Source of the DNA: Metamycoplasma hyosynoviae
GTDB taxonomy: Bacteria > Bacillota_I > Bacilli_A > Mycoplasmatales > Metamycoplasmataceae
Length of the DNA stretch: 40,899 bases
Direction: 5' to 3'
Assembly (NCBI RefSeq): GCF_004365165.1
Contig: NZ_SOCH01000007.1
Location: 4,121 to 45,019, forward strand
In this document: positions 27,126 to 39,324 of the stretch, in pieces
Layout of the letters: the number at the start of each line of letters is the position of its first letter
How positions within the stretch are numbered: position 1 is the first letter of the stretch
Program-made: the position numbers and the translations under genes
Notes under the pieces: generated by a model
Seen by the model: only the letters and a program-made list of their open reading frames with translations
Databases searched by the model: none
Told to the model about the DNA's origin: nothing

Positions 27126-30100
27126 TTATTGTTCTCATTTAATTTTTAATTGATTTTCTATTCCGTTTACTTGATTATCTTTTCAATATTGTCCTACTCA
27201 ATACTCGCTTCAAGTATTAGGTTTTGATTGAACACCTTTGACTTCAATAGTAACATTTGTAATACCAGTCAACTCTATTTGGGATAAATGATCGACATAA
27301 TCAAAAGGATTATCTACGATATAATATTTTTCATTTTTTTCTGTAAAATACAATATAAATGGATCTACTTTATTTATTGAGCCAGGTAAAATAATACTTA
27401 CACCCTCTGTAGATCAATGAAATGCTGCATGTTTTATTTCTTTGATAGGACAATTAGAAAAATCTAGAGTAGTATTTTTAAAATGAATGAATGAATTTTT
27501 ATGTAAAATTTCTAATTTTGTCAAATTCTTAAGATTTTCAATATTATTTGCATCAATTATTCTAGCTTTTATTTCTCTAGTATTAGTTGGCAAATTAACT
27601 TTTTCAGATTTTCCATTTAAGCTAAACTCTAAAATATTTGCAGAACTGTCACTAGAAAAATCAGGAAATGTGATATTTTTAAGTGAAGTAATGTCATTTA
27701 ATAATTTAGACATTGGAAATTGATCAAATTTATGATGGGTTAATTTTATTTCATGTAAATTTTTCATTCTTTCTAGAATGAAATTTTTTTGTTGATTTCC
27801 ATCAAGATGAGGTAGATGTAAATCAATTTTTTCAATATTTAATCCTGAAAAAGCATTTTTAGAAATTGTTTCATAATTTAATTGAACATTAAAATCTTTA
27901 ATTGATTCTTTATTATCAACTATTTTATATAAATTCTTACCGTCAAATGATTCTAAAAATGAAAATTCATTTATTGCATTATTGTTTAATTTTAATTTCT
28001 TGGTTTCGTTTGATTCTAATAAATTGAACTTGAATGAACCCATCCCGTATCTTCCGTGATCCGGAGTTTCTACATTAAAAAAACTAGAAAATTCATGAAT
28101 TAAATTGAAATAATATGTAGCATAATCAATACCTTTTGCTGTATATTTTTCATTTTTATTTTTGTAATTACAAAAAGTAGTAAATAATTGTCCTTCAATT
28201 GTTTCAACATTATCATACATTTCTAAATATGCAAGTGACGAAGAATCACCATTTATAAGTGAAGTAATTTTCTTAATTGATTTTGGCAATTTTATTGCCG
28301 CTATTTTTGCATATTCTTCACCATAATCTGAAGAAATAATTAAATTGCTTACTTCTTGAATACCTTCTTCTAAGACTACTCCATATAATGGAGAACCATT
28401 TGAGTGTGCTCTATTAACACCACTAAATAATGTACCAACTTTGATTACTTTATATGAACCGATTTTTGCAGGAACTTTATATTGTGATAGATTTTTTCTT
28501 TCATTTAAAAATGCTACCTTATGTCCATTATGCGCAATAATTTCATATGAAAAATCTGTTGTATTATCCGTTGACGTTTTAAAACCATCTATTGTTTTAC
28601 TATACTCTTTTGAAGTTGTATCATTTTTTTTATCTTTTACTTTATAAGTAATTGTGATTTTATCAGCATCAGTTTGCTTAACCTTAACTTCACTAGTTAT
28701 GAAATCAATACGCTCATCTTTTGTTTTGACATCAATATCATCAAATTTATCCCAAAATTCATAAGCCATTTTAGTTGATTTACTAGTTACATCAAATTCA
28801 ACTTTTTGCGCTAAGTTTTCAACTAATTCTTGTGGCATTTTAAAGCCGGTAATAGTTTTTGATGCTTGTTTAGAATAAATTCCTGGTCTACCATTTTTTT
28901 CTTTAATTCTGAAATGAACATTTATCGATACTAAATCACTTAATTTTTCAACAAGAAATGTACCTAAATCAATTTCATATTTGTCATCATCGAATTTAGA
29001 TTTTTTAATTTCCGAATGATTGTTTATATTAGAAATAAACTTGTTGTTTTTGTCTTCTACATCAAGTTCGATTTGATCTATATAAGCATCTAATTCTTCT
29101 GGTGTTAAATATTTCTTAAAACCAGTAATTTCAATATCTCTAGCATCAGAAATAATGTTGTTTACATTATCTCTAATTCTTACTTTTGCATTAATTTTCT
29201 TAGGATGTTCACCTTCGGTTTTAAATTCAGTAAAGATTAATTCATAGTTTGAAGGAAGATCAACACCGTTATTTTTAGCTATAACTTTGGATTGAACTGC
29301 ATCTTGAATAAATATTTGTTCTACATTTTCGTAAGAAAATGTAAGTTCATTTAAATATTGTGTCAATTGAGTTGAAGTTTTAGCAAAATCTTTAAATTCA
29401 ATTTTTAAAACATTTGATGTAAATTTATCATCATCTATTGACTTAACTTTTATTTGATATGAAAAAATTGCTGTCGATGTTTCATCATTAGTTTCAACAT
29501 TTACATTTACTATTTCATATTGCAAAGCGTCGTCATTATCTTGTTTTAGATAAATATTGAAATACTTAAATTTTCCGTTTTCATCTTTAGCCGCAACTTC
29601 AGAAGCTAGTTTAATATTTCTATTAAAATTTAAAAATTCAATTTTAACTTTGTCGTTAATTCTATCTTTTTCGTTAAGTGAAATTTGACCTAATTTATCA
29701 AGTTCAGTTTTTTCTTTCGGAGGTTTTATATCTCTAAATTCAAAACTTTGATAATTTGATTGTGCTTTTGTAAATTTGTTGCGAAGTGCAAATTTTGTAC
29801 GGAAGGTAGTATAAGGTTTATCTTTATCAAGAGGTTGTTTATTAACTTCATTTTCTTCGGTTTCGACAATTAGTTCATAAAGTTTATTGTTTAATCCGCT
29901 AGCAACAAAATCAGCGATGGTTTTAATATCGTCTTTAGTTTTAGTATCTTTATCTTTTACATCTATTTTCAAAGACTGTAAAACTTTATCAAGAAAAGAC
30001 ACTTTTCTTTGGTTTGAAAAAACCGTGGTAAGTGTTATTATTGAAGATAAAGCGGCTGCCGCAGCACCTGCAGTAGATCACACTATAACCTTAGTTTTAG

Positions 30101-30182
30101 GATTTTGTGTTTTAACCTTATCTTGATTTGATTGTGGTTTCGCTTCTTGATTATTTAATTTTTTCTGTTCTTGCTCTTTCAT
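27126..30182 (-). CDS. Large surface protein of cassette, copy B
   Basis: This 1018-aa protein (TGA=Trp) has the same plan as copy A: a charged N-terminus, an Ala-rich membrane anchor (about 32-56), about five ~90-aa repeats, a BspA-like LRR region from about residue 563, and the C-terminal SEYWVGQYW. Its second repeat is the allele LNFNRNIKLASEVAAKDENG, shared with copy C but not with A or D. Its LRR region is closest to those of A and D. The ATG follows AAGGAA, 14 bp after the tail-anchored gene. It is likely surface exposed and antigenic. Confidence 0.86.
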
Positions 30183-30196
30183 TTAGTTTCCTTAAA

Positions 30197-31000
30197 TTAC
30201 AAGATTTTTGCAAACGATAAGATTAGAAAAATTAAGTTAATTAAAAATAGTCCCGAAATAACACCAATAACTGCAAATACTCATTTTGGCATTTTGTATC
30301 TAACAGTAGAAATTTTGATTGATTCGGTGGCTTCAAAACCTGTATTTTTCAAAATTTCAGAAATCTTAGAACTTGCTAAAATTGCTTCTGAATAATATTG
30401 CGTTGGTGTACCAATGCCACCGATGGTTTTAATAAAAATTTGCGATTTAGTTTTGTCTTGTTCTAGAAAATAATAAACATCAACATCATTTCCATTTTCC
30501 AAAGTATTTTCAATCACAATTTTGCCGTTAAAATTTTCCAGCGTTCCTTTAACATCAGATTTTTGAATGTCTTTAGCTTTTTTAGTTTTAGCAAGTAGTT
30601 CAATTTTTACTTTCAATGCTAAATCGTCAAGTGTTTGACTAGCAGCGGCTGTTGAAACTTGTTTAATTTCTTCAGTTTTACCTGCTTGAATTTCTAGAAG
30701 TTTGTTTTTCAACAGAAATTCAATATTGGTAGTTTTAATATCAACTTTTAAAGCGACTAATTTGTCTAAAAGTTGTTTTGATTTTAAAACGTTTAAAATC
30801 CCACAAACTTTATTTTGAAAATAAAAATAAAGCATAGTTTGTGGGGTTTTTGCGTTTTGCATAACAAATTGTTTTAATGATTCTAGTAAGTTTGGCAAGA
30901 CTACCGGTTTTGCTTGCACTCCAACTTCAGAGATTAAATAAACAGTTTGTTTTGTTTGTGGGTGAATAGTTTCTCTTAATAGAAACTTTTTCTCAGCCAT
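30197..31000 (-). CDS. Tail-anchored cassette protein, copy B
   Basis: This 267-aa protein is nearly identical to copies A and C, with differences such as CGILNVLKSKQ. The C-terminal hydrophobic segment begins with TGA-Trp240 and ends in AKIL. It lies between its T-tract promoter and the large gene. The first ~35 residues are invariant among the copies, which suggests strong selection or recent gene conversion. The family is not recognised. Confidence 0.87.
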
Positions 31001-31024
31001 TTTTTCTCCTTAAGATTATGAATT

Positions 31025-31076
31025 TTTTACGTAAAATTCTTTCGAATTGTATTGCAAAACAAAAAAAAAAAAAAAA
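31025..31076 (-). promoter_or_regulatory. Cassette promoter with 16-bp T tract (copy B)
   Basis: T16 (31061-31076), GTTTTGCAA, the -10 box TACAAT (31046-31051) and the palindrome TTTTACGTAAAA (31025-31036). The tract is interrupted by one G before the last four T. Upstream, AATAAGTGAAA (31083-31093) and TTTCACTTATT (31106-31116) form a perfect 11-bp inverted repeat. Confidence 0.75.
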
Positions 31077-31140
31077 CGCCTTAATAAGTGAAAAATAAGC
31101 AAAAATTTCACTTATTTAAAGCATATTTTTTGAAAAAGCA

Positions 31141-31172
31141 AAATTAAAAGAAAAGTCTAGTGCGACTTTTCT
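31141..31172 (-). terminator. Terminator upstream of cassette B promoter
   Basis: AGAAAAGTC (31149-31157) and GACTTTTCT (31164-31172) form the stem, followed on the minus strand by TTTTAATTTT. It ends transcription from copy C and the decayed fragment. Confidence 0.85.
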
Positions 31173-31199
31173 CTTGTTTTAGTGTTTTTTATTACAAAT

Positions 31200-31435
31200 T
31201 AGGATTTCATCCGATTTATATGTTGCCATCTAGATTGGTTTTACTATTTTTTTAAATACAATTTCGTATTAAAATACTTAAATTTACCGGTTTCATCTTT
31301 AGCTGCAAGTTTAAAAACTAAGTTAATATTGCGTTTAAAGTATAAAAATTTAATTTTAACTTTGTAGTTATTTATATATTTTTCATCAAATGAAATTCGT
31401 AATTTATCAAGTCTTGTTTCTTGTAGAAAAAGAAA
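31200..31435 (-). pseudogene. Decayed fragment of a large surface gene
   Basis: The minus strand translates in pieces to LDKLRISFDEKYINNYKVKI, NINLVFKLAAKDETGKFKYF and similar, matching the second repeat of copies B and C (VKIEFLNFNRNIKLASEVAAKDENGKFKYFN in the intact genes, given here in part). Its left part (31200-31250) resembles the degenerate 3' end of a large gene. It has stops and no start. It lies between the copy-C stop and the terminator, so it is the scar of a deleted or recombined copy. Confidence 0.7.
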
Positions 31436-34400
31436 TTATCCTTTTCATTGAATTTCAAGTTCTCCAACTTTACCAGTAGCAGTATCACTTTGTGATGAAT
31501 ATTGTCCCATAAAATATTTGCTTCAAGTACTTGGTCTCTTAGGTTCGTTGATAATTATCTTGCAATTTTTAAATTTATCTAATATAACTTGATTATTTAA
31601 ACTTTCATCATCCGAACCCATGTAATTATAATTATTATTTTTTTCAGCAACAAACATAATGAATTTGCTCATATAATTAATACCTTTAGGTAAATGTAAT
31701 GTTATATTTTCAAAATTTCTTCAAAATGCCATATATTCAATATGTTTTAATGGTGAATTCGTAAAATCTAAAACGTTTGTTTCAAATGTTCCAGCACTTT
31801 CGAATGCTCTATTTCTTATATTTTCTAACTTGGTAAGCTCTGTTAAATTTTCAACTTTCGAAAATGAACTCATAAATTTATGAATATCTTTAACATTTTT
31901 TGGCAATCTGATTTTTTTAGTTGAAACATTTAAAACCCCACTATTAGTACGTTTTAATATATTTGCTCCATTATCGTCTTTAAAATCAGGTAATGTTAAT
32001 TCATCTAATTCCAATCCATCAAAAAGTCAATTTAAGTTTAAGTCTTCCATATAAATTTCTTGAAATTTTATCTTTTTTATATTCGGTAATTTTTCAAATA
32101 AAAATCAATTAAATTTTTGCATATTTATACTTGGTGCTCAAAGATTAAATTCTTTAACACCTAAATATGAAAATGCACTTTTTGCAATAATTTCATATCC
32201 CAATTTTGATTCAAATTTTTCGACATCTGCTTCTTTATTTGTAAATGCCTTATAAAGTGTTTTATTATCTGCAGATTCTAAAAATGTATAATTTTCTTTG
32301 TATCCTAAATTTGTTTTTAATTTTGGCGTTTCGCCTGATACTTGTAATTGTAATTTAAATGAACCATGCCCCATTCTTCCTGAATCAGATGTTTCTACAT
32401 CAAAAAATTCTTTGAAATGAGTTCTTGTTTCAAATCAAAATGTATAAATTGATTCATTATCTCCCGGAAGTTTTAATTGATATAGATCACTTTTTCCGAA
32501 TTTATTTACATATTCATCGAATAAGCCATTTATCTCTTCAACATTATCATACATTTTTAAATTTGCAAAGTAAGTTGAAATACCAGAAATTAAATTTGTG
32601 ATTTTTTTAATCGTCTTAGGAAGACTAATAGCAGCTATTTGAGCATATTGACGATCCTCAGTGTTAACAACTAAATTGTTAACTTCGACAATGCCTTCTT
32701 CTAAAACAACACCATAAATAGTTCTTTCAGCCGTTCTTAAAACATTCGTAAATAAATTACCTACTTTAATTACTTTGTAATTGCCTATCTTAGCAGGAAC
32801 TATAAAACTATTTAAGTCCTTTCTTGCATTAAGGTAAGCAGCTTTGTTGCCTTTATATTCAATTATTTCGTATGAATATGCAAATTCGTTTTCGCTTGAA
32901 GTATTAAATCCCTCAATAACCTTACTATATGTTTTCGATTCTCTATTGTCGCTATTATCTTTTACTTTATATGTGACAGTTATTTTATTAGCATCAGTTT
33001 GTTTAACTGATGGTGTATCAACTATAGAAATACGTGGGTCAATATCTAATTTTTCAATTTCATTATATTTATCTCATAAATCATAAGCCATTTTGCTTGA
33101 TTTATCAGTTACATCAAATCTAACTTTTTGAGCCAAACTTTCAATTAATTCTTGTGGCATTTTAAAGCCATCAATTTTAATAGTTTTTTGGTCAGAATAT
33201 ATCCCTGGTCTGCCATTTTTTTCTTTGATTCTAAAGTGAACATTAATTGAAACTAAATCACTAAGTTTTTCAATAACAAAAGTACTTAAATCAATTTCGT
33301 ATTTACTATTATCAAACGTTTTTCTTAAAATTTGATTTTGGTTATTTATATTCGAAATATATTCAGAACTTTTGTTTGCTACATCTAACTCTATTTGATT
33401 AATATAAGTATTTAATTCTTCTGGAGTTTGATATTTTTTAAAACCTGTAATTTCAATACTTCTAGCATCAGAAATAGTATTGTTTGCGTTATCTCTTAAT
33501 TTAACTATAGCATCAATTTTTTTAGGATGTTCGCCTTCGGTTTTAAATTCAGAAAATACTAGTTCATAGTTGGTTGGAAGTTCTACACCATTATTTTTGG
33601 CTTTAACTTTTGTTTGAATTGCATCTTGAATAAAAGTTTGTCCTGCATTTTCATAAGAAAATGTAAGGTCGTTTAAATATGCAGTTAATTGAGTTGAAGT
33701 TTTAGCAAAATCATCAAACTTAACTTCTAAAACATTAGATGTAAATTTATCATCATCAATAGATTTAACTTTCAACTGATAAGAAAAAATTGCTGTTGAT
33801 TTTTCATCATCAAATTTTACATCAACATTTACAATTTCATATTGAAGGGCATCATTATTATCTTGTTTTAGATAAATATTGAAATATTTAAACTTACCAT
33901 TTTCATCTTTTTCAGCAACTTCAGAAGCTAGTTTAATATTTCTATTAAAGTTTAAAAATTCTATTTTAACTTTATCATTAATTCTATCTTTTTCATTTGC
34001 CGAAATTTGACCAATTTTGTCAAGTTCTGCTTTTTCTTTTGGAGGTTTTATATCTTTAAATTCAAATGTACGATAATTTGATTGTGCATTTGTAAATTTA
34101 TTACGGATAGCAAACTTAGTACGGAAGGTAGTATAAGGTTTATCTTTATCAAGTGGTTGTTTATTAACTTGATTTTCTTCAGTTTCTACAATTAGTTCAT
34201 ATAATTTTTCATTTAATCCAGATGAAACAAAATCAGCAATGGTTTTAATATCATCTTTAGTTTTGGTTTCTTTATCTTTTACATCAATTTTAATTGATTG
34301 TAAAACTTTGTCAAGAAAAGATACTTTTCTTTGGCTTGAAAAAATAGTACTAAATGATACTATTGAAGAAAGTGCTGCAGCAGCTGCACCTGCAGCTGAT

Positions 34401-34501
34401 CACACTATAACTTTAGTTTTAGGATTTTGTGTTTTAACTTTATCTTGGTTTTGCTGTTTTGGTTCTTGTGGATTTAAATTTTTCTGTTCTTGCTCTTTCA
34501 T
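31436..34501 (-). CDS. Large surface protein of cassette, copy C
   Basis: This 1021-aa protein is open throughout when TGA is Trp. The N-terminal anchor and repeats 1-4 follow copy B, while the region after residue ~475 (PRISIVDTPSVKQTDANKIT) follows copy D. The LRR half is the most divergent of the four, and the C-terminal signature is changed to SKYFMGQYSSQ. The ATG at 34501 has a different upstream gap (12 bp, Shine-Dalgarno AAAGG) from the other copies. The mosaic suggests recombination. Confidence 0.85.
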
Positions 34502-34513
34502 AAGTTAGTGCCT

Positions 34514-35317
34514 TTACAAAATTTTTGCAAATGATAAAATTAGAAAAATCAAGTTGATTAAGAATAGTCCTGAAATAACACCAATAACTGCAAATACTCA
34601 TTTTGGCATTTTGTATCTAACAGTTGAGATTTTGATAGATTCAGTTGCTTCAAAACCTGTGTTTTTAAGAATTTCAGAAATTTTAGAACTTGCTAAAATT
34701 GCTTCTGAATAATATTGAGTTGGTGTTCCAATTCCACCAATAGTTTTGATAAAGATTTGTGATTTTGCTTTGTCTTGTTCTAGAAAATAATAAACGTCAA
34801 CATCGCTTCCGTTTTCCAAGGTATTTTCAATCACAATTTTTCCGTTAAAGTTTTCAAGTGTTCCTTTAACATCTGATTTTTGGATGTCTTTAGCTTTTTT
34901 AGATTTAGCTAAAAGTTCAATTTTAACTTTTAATGCTAAATCGTCAAGAGTTTGAGCAGCAGCCGCTGTTGAAACTTGCTTAATTTCTTCGGTTTTGCCT
35001 GCTTGAATTTCTAGAAGTTTATTCTTTAATAAAAATTCAATATTTGCAGTTTTAACATCAACTTTAGAAACAACTAATTTGTCTAAAAGTTGTTTTGATT
35101 TTAAAACGTCTAATATTCCACAAACTTTATTTTGAAAGTAAAAATAAAGCATAGTTTGTGGAGCCTTAGCGTTTTGCATAACAAATTGTTTTAATGATTC
35201 TAGTAAGTTTGGCAAGACTACCGGTTTTGCTTGCACTCCAACTTCAGAGATCAAATAAACAGTTTGTTTGGTTTGTGGATGGATAGTTTCTCTTAATAGA
35301 AACTTTTTCTCAGCCAT
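34514..35317 (-). CDS. Tail-anchored cassette protein, copy C
   Basis: This 267-aa paralogue has the invariant N-terminus and intact C-terminal hydrophobic segment starting with TGA-Trp240. Differences from A and B include LVVSKVDVKTANIEF. It is preceded by the shortest promoter tract (13 bp). Confidence 0.87.
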
Positions 35318-35333
35318 TTTTTTCTCCTTAAAT

Positions 35334-35382
35334 TTTTACGTAAAATTCTTTTGAATTGTATTGCAAAACAAAAAAAAAAAAA
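35334..35382 (-). promoter_or_regulatory. Cassette promoter with 13-bp T tract (copy C)
   Basis: T13 (35370-35382), GTTTTGCAA, the -10 box TACAAT (35355-35360) and the palindrome TTTTACGTAAAA (35334-35345). The upstream AATAAGTGAAA element is kept, but its partner arm has a mismatch. Confidence 0.75.
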
Positions 35383-35447
35383 CGCCTTAATAAGTGAAAA
35401 ATAAGCAAAAATTTAACTTATTTGAAGCATATTTTTTTGAAAAAGCA

Positions 35448-35478
35448 AAATAAAAGAAAAGTCACATTGGGCTTTTCT
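35448..35478 (-). terminator. Terminator after large surface gene, copy D
   Basis: AGAAAAGTC (35455-35463) pairs with GGCTTTTCT (35470-35478) with one wobble, followed on the minus strand by TTTTATTTT. It has the same design as the hairpins after copies A and C. Confidence 0.85.
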
Positions 35479-35500
35479 CTTGTTTTAAAGTTTTTTGCTA

Positions 35501-38500
35501 TTAGCTATTATAATTTCATGTTATTTTTAATTCACCATCTTCCCCATTTGGTTTGCCTTCTCTTCAATATTGGCCTACTCAATATTTACTTCAACCTTCA
35601 GGTTTGGTTTCAATACCCTTAATTTTTATATTAACATTAGTGATGCTAGTCAATTCTATAGTTTCCAAATCTTGTTCTGTATAAAGGGAAGGACTATTTA
35701 AGATATTGTATTTACCATTTTTTTCAGTATAAAACAATATGAATGGATCTACTTTTTTTACTGTTGCAGGCAAAATAATAGTAATATTATTGTTCGATCA
35801 TTGAAATGCAGCACGTTTTATTTCTTCAAGAGGGCAATTAGAAAAATCTAGTGTAGCATTATCACCGAAACCGGTAAAAGAATGCTCGTGTAAAATTTTT
35901 AATTTTGTCAATTTATCAAGATTCATAATTTTTTTATAACTAAGTGTTCTAAATTTTATTTCTTCAACATTAGTTGGAAAATAAACTTTTTCTGATATTC
36001 CGATTAATTTAAAATCTATGATTTTCTTTTCACTACTATCGGAAAAATTAGGAAATGTAATTTCTTTAAGCGAATTAATGTCGTTCAATAATTTAGACAT
36101 TGGGAATTGATCAAATTTGTGATTTGTTAATTTTATTTCTTCTAATTTTTTCATTTTTTCTAAAATGAAATTTTCTTGTTGATCTTTATCTAGTTTTGGT
36201 AGATGCAAATCAATTTTTTGGATTTTTAATCCCGATAAGGCATTTTTTGCAATTTTTTTGTATTCTAACTTTTCATTAAGTTCCTGTTTTGCCTCATAAT
36301 TATCAGTTACTTTATATAAAATTTCGCCATTATGAGATTCTAGAAATGAAAAGTCAGATATATATGAATTATTTAATTTTATTTTTTTCGATTCACCCGA
36401 ATCTTTAAGTTCTATTCTAAATGAACCTTTTCCAGATCTCCCGCCATCTGGTGATTGTTCTGCAAAAAATGTAGAAAATTCATTAATTGAATTAAAATAA
36501 TAAAAATTATTATTAGTATCGGATGCTTTATATTCTTTATTTTTTTCAATATAATTACAGAAAGTAGTAAACAACTGACCTTCTATTGTTTCAACATTAT
36601 CATACATTTCTAAATATGCAAGCGCTGACGAATCGCCATTTATAAGTGACGAGATTTTTTTGATTGACTTAGGTAATTTTATTGCCGCTATTCTTGCCTG
36701 TTCACTATCGACATTATCAGTAGAAATAATTAAATTACTTACTTCTTGAATACCTTCTTCTAAGATTACTCCATATAATGGAGAATTTGAGTACGAACTA
36801 TTAACATCGCTAAATAATGTAGCAACTTTAATTACTTTATATGAACCGATTTTTGCAGGAATTTTGAATCTATATAAATTTTTTCTACCATTCAAAAGCG
36901 CTGCTTTATGTCCATTATGTTCAATGATTTCATAAGAAAAATCTACTTCATTTTCCGTTGAAAGTTTAAAACCATCTATAGTTTTACTATACTCTTGTGA
37001 TACAGTTGAAGGATTTTTCTTATCTTTAACTTTATAAGTAATAGTAATTTTATTAGCATCGGTTTGTTTAACTGATGGAGTATCTACAAAGTCGATACGT
37101 GGGTCAATCACTTTTATATCAATACTGTCAAATTTATCTCAAAATTCATGAGCCATTTTGGTTGATTTAGTAGATACATCAAAAGAAACTTGTTGTGCCA
37201 AATCATTAACTAATTTTTCTGGCATTTTGAAATCTTGGATTTTAATTGTTTTTTGTTTTGAATAAATTCCTGGTTTACCATTTTTTTCTTTGATTCTAAA
37301 ATGAACATTTAAAGAAACTAAATCATGTAATTTTTCGATAATAAGGGTATCTAAATCAACTTCATATTTACTTTCATCAAAACTAATTTTAGAAAGTTGT
37401 GAATAAGTTGCTATATCCAAAATAGTTTTTGAATCTTTACCATCAACATCAAATTGAACTGTATCAATATAATTATTTAATTCTTCTGGTGTTAAATAAT
37501 TTTTAAAACCAGTAATTTCAATATCCTTAGCGTCAGAAATAATGTTGTTTACATTATCTCTAATTCTTACTTTTGCAGTAATTTTCTTAGGATGTTCACC
37601 TTCTTTTATAAATTCATCAAATCTAAGTTCATAGTTTGAAGGTAAAATGTCACCATCTTTTTTACCAATAACTTTGGTCTGAATGGCGTCTTGAATATAA
37701 GTTGCATTAGCATTTTCATAAGAAAATGTAACTTGACTTAAATATTCAGTTAATTGTTCTGAAGTTTTAGCAAAATCATTAAATTTTACTTCTAAAACAT
37801 CTGATGTGAATTTATCATCATTAATTGATTTAACTTTTAATTGATATGAAATAATTGCTTCTGATTTATTATCATCAGCAATAGCTTTAACATTTACAAT
37901 TTCATATTTAAGGTCATCACTATTGTTGTCTTTTAGAAAAACTTCAAAATGTTTATATTTACCATTTTCTTGTTTTAGTGCTTCAGAAGCTAAATTTAAT
38001 TCACGCCTAAAACCATCAAAGAATTTAACTACAACTCTTTCTTTACCTAATTGATTTAATTCAACTTTTTCTTTAGGCGGTTTTATATTTCTAAATTCAA
38101 AACTTTGATAATTTGATTGTGCTTTTGTAAATTTGTTGCGAATGGCAAATTTCGTACGGAAGGTAGTATAAGGTTTGTCTTTATCAAGTGGTTGTTTATT
38201 GACTTCATTTTCTTCAGTTTCGACAATTAACTCATAAAGTTTATTGTTTAATCCGCTAGCAACAAAATCTGCTATATTTTTAATATCATCTTTAGTTTTA
38301 GTTTCTTTATCTTTAACATCTATTTTTAAAGATTGCAAAACCTTATCTAAATATGCTACTTTTCTTTGATTTGAAAAAACCGTTGAAAGTGATACCACTG
38401 AAGATAAAGCAGCTACTGCAGCACCTGCGGCAGATCACACTATAACTTTAGTTTTGGGATTTTGAGTTTTAACTTTATCTTGATTTGCTTGTGGTTTTAC

Positions 38501-38539
38501 TTCTTGATTATTTAACTTTTTCTGTTCTTGTTCTTTCAT
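35501..38539 (-). CDS. Large surface protein of cassette, copy D
   Basis: This 1012-aa protein follows the common plan with a membrane anchor (about 32-56), repeats, an LRR region and the C-terminal SKYWVGQYW. Its second and fourth repeats match copy A (VVVKFFDGFRREL; LVSLNVHFRIKEKNGKPG), while the segment IDFVDTPSVKQTDANKIT matches copy C. The membrane-proximal residues read RKVAYLDKVL instead of RKVSFLDKVL. The ATG at 38539 follows AAGGAA, 14 bp after its small partner. Confidence 0.86.
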
Positions 38540-38553
38540 TTAGTTTCCTTAAA

Positions 38554-39309
38554 TTACAAGATTTTCGCAAATGATAAGATTAGAAAAATTAAGTTTGGCA
38601 TTTTGTATCTTATAGTAGAAATTTTGATAGATTCAGTTGCTTCAAAACCTGTGTTTTTCAAAATTTCAGAAATTTTAGAACTAGCCAAAATTGCTTCTGA
38701 ATAATATTGCGTTGGTGTGCCAAGACCACCTATAGTTTTAATGAAAATTTGGGATTTGGTTTTGTCTTGTTCTAAGAAATAATAAACATCAACATCATTT
38801 CCATTTTCTAAAGTGTTTTCAATCACAATTTTGCCGTTAAAGTTTTCTAGGGATCCTTTAACATCGGTTTTTTGAATGTCTTTAGCTTTTTTAGTTTTAG
38901 CAAATAATTCAATTTTTACTTTTGAAGCCAAATCGTCAAGTGTTTGAATAGCAGCGGCTGTTGAAACTTGTTTAATTTCTTCAGTTTTACCCGCTTGAAT
39001 TTCTAAAAGTTTGTTTTTCAACAAAAATTCAATATTGGTAGTTTTAATATCAACTTTTAAAGCTACTAATTTATCCAAAAGTTGTTTTGATTTTAAAACG
39101 TCTAAAATCCCACAAACTTTGTTTTGTAAATAAAAATATAACATTGTTTGTGGTTCTTTTGCGTTTTGCATAACAAATTGTTTTAATGATTCTAGTAAGT
39201 TTGGCAAGACTACCGGTTTCGCTTGCACTCCAACTTCAGAGATTAAATAAACAGTTTGTTTTGTTTGTGGATGGATAGTTTCTCTCAATAGAAACTTTTT
39301 CTCAGCCAT
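38554..39309 (-). CDS. Tail-anchored cassette protein, copy D, with shortened anchor
   Basis: This 251-aa paralogue lacks 16 residues of the C-terminal hydrophobic segment. The other copies read RYKMPKWVFAVIGVISGLF and then LINLIFLILSFAKIL, whereas this one reads RYKMPNLIFLILSFAKIL. The loss is an in-frame 48-bp deletion. About 13 hydrophobic residues remain, probably too few for a full membrane span, so this copy may be soluble or only weakly attached. ATG at 39309 is chosen to match the other copies, although the frame is open further upstream. Confidence 0.87.
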   Translation of the reverse strand: MAEKKFLLRETIHPQTKQTVYLISEVGVQAKPVVLPNLLESLKQFVMQNAKEPQTMLYFYLQNKVCGILDVLKSKQLLDKLVALKVDIKTTNIEFLLKNKLLEIQAGKTEEIKQVSTAAAIQTLDDLASKVKIELFAKTKKAKDIQKTDVKGSLENFNGKIVIENTLENGNDVDVYYFLEQDKTKSQIFIKTIGGLGTPTQYYSEAILASSKISEILKNTGFEATESIKISTIRYKMPNLIFLILSFAKIL

Positions 39310-39324
39310 TTTTTTCTCCTTGTA

